From: Bacteroidia bacterium
GTDB taxonomy: Bacteria; Bacteroidota; Bacteroidia; Chitinophagales; Saprospiraceae
Direction: 5' to 3'
DNA: 6,841 nucleotides
Assembly (NCBI GenBank): GCA_030432855.1
Contig: JAUILM010000320.1
Span: 1-6,841, forward strand
The notes beneath the pieces were generated by a model. The model was given only the letters and a program-made list of their open reading frames with translations, was not told the origin of the DNA and did no database searches. Position numbers and translations under genes: made by a program. Shown one piece after another: positions 5,867-6,841 of the stretch. Numbering within the stretch: position 1 is the first letter of the stretch; each line of letters opens with the position of its first letter.

Positions 5867-6841
5867 ATGATTGTACTGATGTCTTTTTTACCGGTTATTT
5901 GGGCCATTGTTGTCTTCATGGCAGTGATCACGGCACTATCGATGATGCTGATATATGCCCGGAGCAAGCTTGTACCGCAGGGAGATGTGAATATTGTGAT
6001 CAATGGTGATCCCGAAAACACTCTCAAAGTGCAACCTGGCTCTTCGCTTCTATCCGCACTTTCAGATAAAAATGTCTTTCTGCCTTCTGCATGTGGAGGA
6101 GGAGGAACATGTGCTATGTGTGAGTGTCATGTCACGAAAGGAGGTGGCGATGTATTACCGACAGAGCTAAATCACCTTACAAGGAAGGAAGTAGCAGAGC
6201 ATAAGCGATTGGCTTGTCAGGTGAAGGTGCGCGAGGATATGGAGGTGCAGATTCCGGAAGAGATTTTTGGTATTAAGAAATGGGAGTGTGAAGTGGTTTC
6301 GAATCGAAACGTGGCTTCATTCATAAAGGAATTTGTTGTAAGACTCCCTGAAGGAGAGATTCTGGATTTTCAATCGGGAGGATATATTCAGATCGATGTT
6401 CCCAAAATTGAGGTAGATTTTAAGGATTTTGACATCAGACCTCTGGAAAGTGATCCTGCTGGTGATGACAAGTTTCGATCAGAGTGGGACAAGTTTCAGC
6501 TTTGGGACCTCAAGATGAAGAATACAGAGCCACAGTTTAGAGCTTACTCCATGGCAAACCACCCCGCAGAGGGTAATATTGTGATGCTGAATATCCGTAT
6601 TGCAACTCCACCATGGGACAGAAATGCCAATGGAGGCAAAGGTGGCTGGATGGATGTCAATCCTGGAGTTTGCTCCAGCTATGTATTTGATCAGGAACCT
6701 GGTGATAAAGTAACAATCTCGGGTCCATATGGTGAATTCTTCATCAAGGATACCAAGAAGGAAATGCTTTATATAGGTGGGGGAGCCGGTATGGCGCCTC
6801 TCCGTAGCCACTTGTTCCATTTGTTTCACACATTGAAGACC
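5867..6841 (+). CDS. nqrF: Na+-translocating NADH:quinone reductase subunit F, 3' end cut by window
   Basis: NqrF is the NADH-oxidising entry subunit: an N-terminal helix, a plant-type [2Fe-2S] ferredoxin domain, and a ferredoxin-NADP+ reductase-like module with FAD and NADH sites facing the cytoplasm. Translating from ATG 5867 gives 325 residues, open to the last base. Visible are the helix (about 6-30), the NGDPE start of the ferredoxin domain (46-50), the cluster ligands Cys76, Cys82, Cys85 and Cys117 in the C-x5-C-x2-C-x31-C spacing of NqrF, EEIFGIKKWEC (131-141), the FAD motif RAYSMAN (225-231), SGPYGEFF (285-292) and the nucleotide-binding GGGAGMAPLRSH (304-315). From the family length I expect some 90-110 residues to be missing, including the CGPP segment and C-terminal aromatic residues. 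An extra Cys87 follows the ligands. ATG 5879 is an alternative start, shortening the helix by four residues. It lies 33 bases after nqrE and closes the operon's nqrA-F order. Confidence 0.96.
   Translation, partial: MIVLMSFLPVIWAIVVFMAVITALSMMLIYARSKLVPQGDVNIVINGDPENTLKVQPGSSLLSALSDKNVFLPSACGGGGTCAMCECHVTKGGGDVLPTELNHLTRKEVAEHKRLACQVKVREDMEVQIPEEIFGIKKWECEVVSNRNVASFIKEFVVRLPEGEILDFQSGGYIQIDVPKIEVDFKDFDIRPLESDPAGDDKFRSEWDKFQLWDLKMKNTEPQFRAYSMANHPAEGNIVMLNIRIATPPWDRNANGGKGGWMDVNPGVCSSYVFDQEPGDKVTISGPYGEFFIKDTKKEMLYIGGGAGMAPLRSHLFHLFHTLKT

Noticed and set aside
6479..6829. Antisense open frame of 116 codons at the right end
   Set aside because: It lies entirely opposite nqrF, whose frame is rich in recognised motifs; its product is low-complexity in family terms and matches nothing I know. 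It is a shadow of nqrF coding constraint.
890..6841. The operon as an Rnf complex instead of Nqr
   Set aside because: NqrA and NqrF type subunits are present, with NqrF FAD and NADH motifs; there is no RnfB polyferredoxin and no RnfC cysteine clusters, so it is Nqr.

Overview
The window reads as a chromosomal segment of a Bacteroidota bacterium, possibly of the Cytophagia/Saprospiria type. The evidence is a moderate GC content (by eye), no convincing Shine-Dalgarno sequences before any gene, a TAnnTTTG-type -7 promoter box ahead of the main operon, a DUF1573-like tail at the left edge, and Nqr subunits whose wording resembles Bacteroidota versions. Genus cannot be fixed from sequence alone, and all family assignments are from recognised motifs, not database searches.

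Layout, all on the + strand: (1) 1-143, C-terminal tail of a protein with a DUF1573-like beta-sandwich domain; (2) 150-761, a PnuC-family vitamin/NAD-precursor transporter, six bases behind it and in the same reading frame; (3) 762-889, a 128-base gap with a strong 10-bp hairpin just after the pnuC stop and a TATATTTG promoter box about 53 bases before the next start; (4) 890-6841, the Na+-translocating NADH:quinone reductase operon nqrA-nqrB-nqrC-nqrD-nqrE-nqrF in canonical order with gaps of 12-33 bases and one 8-base overlap. nqrF runs off the right edge with its C-terminal part missing.

Together NqrA-F form one membrane complex that oxidises NADH at NqrF (FAD and [2Fe-2S]), passes electrons through the NqrD/NqrE iron site and the covalent FMNs on NqrC and NqrB, reduces quinone, and exports Na+. 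Every cofactor signature that falls in the window is intact: the four NqrF cysteines, flavinylation threonines in NqrB (T245) and NqrC (T211), and paired cysteines in NqrD (C44, C127) and NqrE (C25, C118). The complex therefore looks functional. The flavin transferase ApbE, needed to attach the FMNs, is not in the window.

This is mostly an ordinary housekeeping region and I see no mobile element, CRISPR array, RNA gene or clearly new system. The most unusual feature is NqrA: instead of a soluble ~450-residue protein it carries about 90 extra N-terminal residues that look like a cleavable signal peptide followed by a transmembrane helix, so this subunit seems to be membrane-anchored. Smaller departures are a long loop inserted before the FMN site of NqrB, an N-terminal extension of NqrD, insertions plus an extra cysteine in NqrF, and non-ATG starts for pnuC, nqrA and nqrC.
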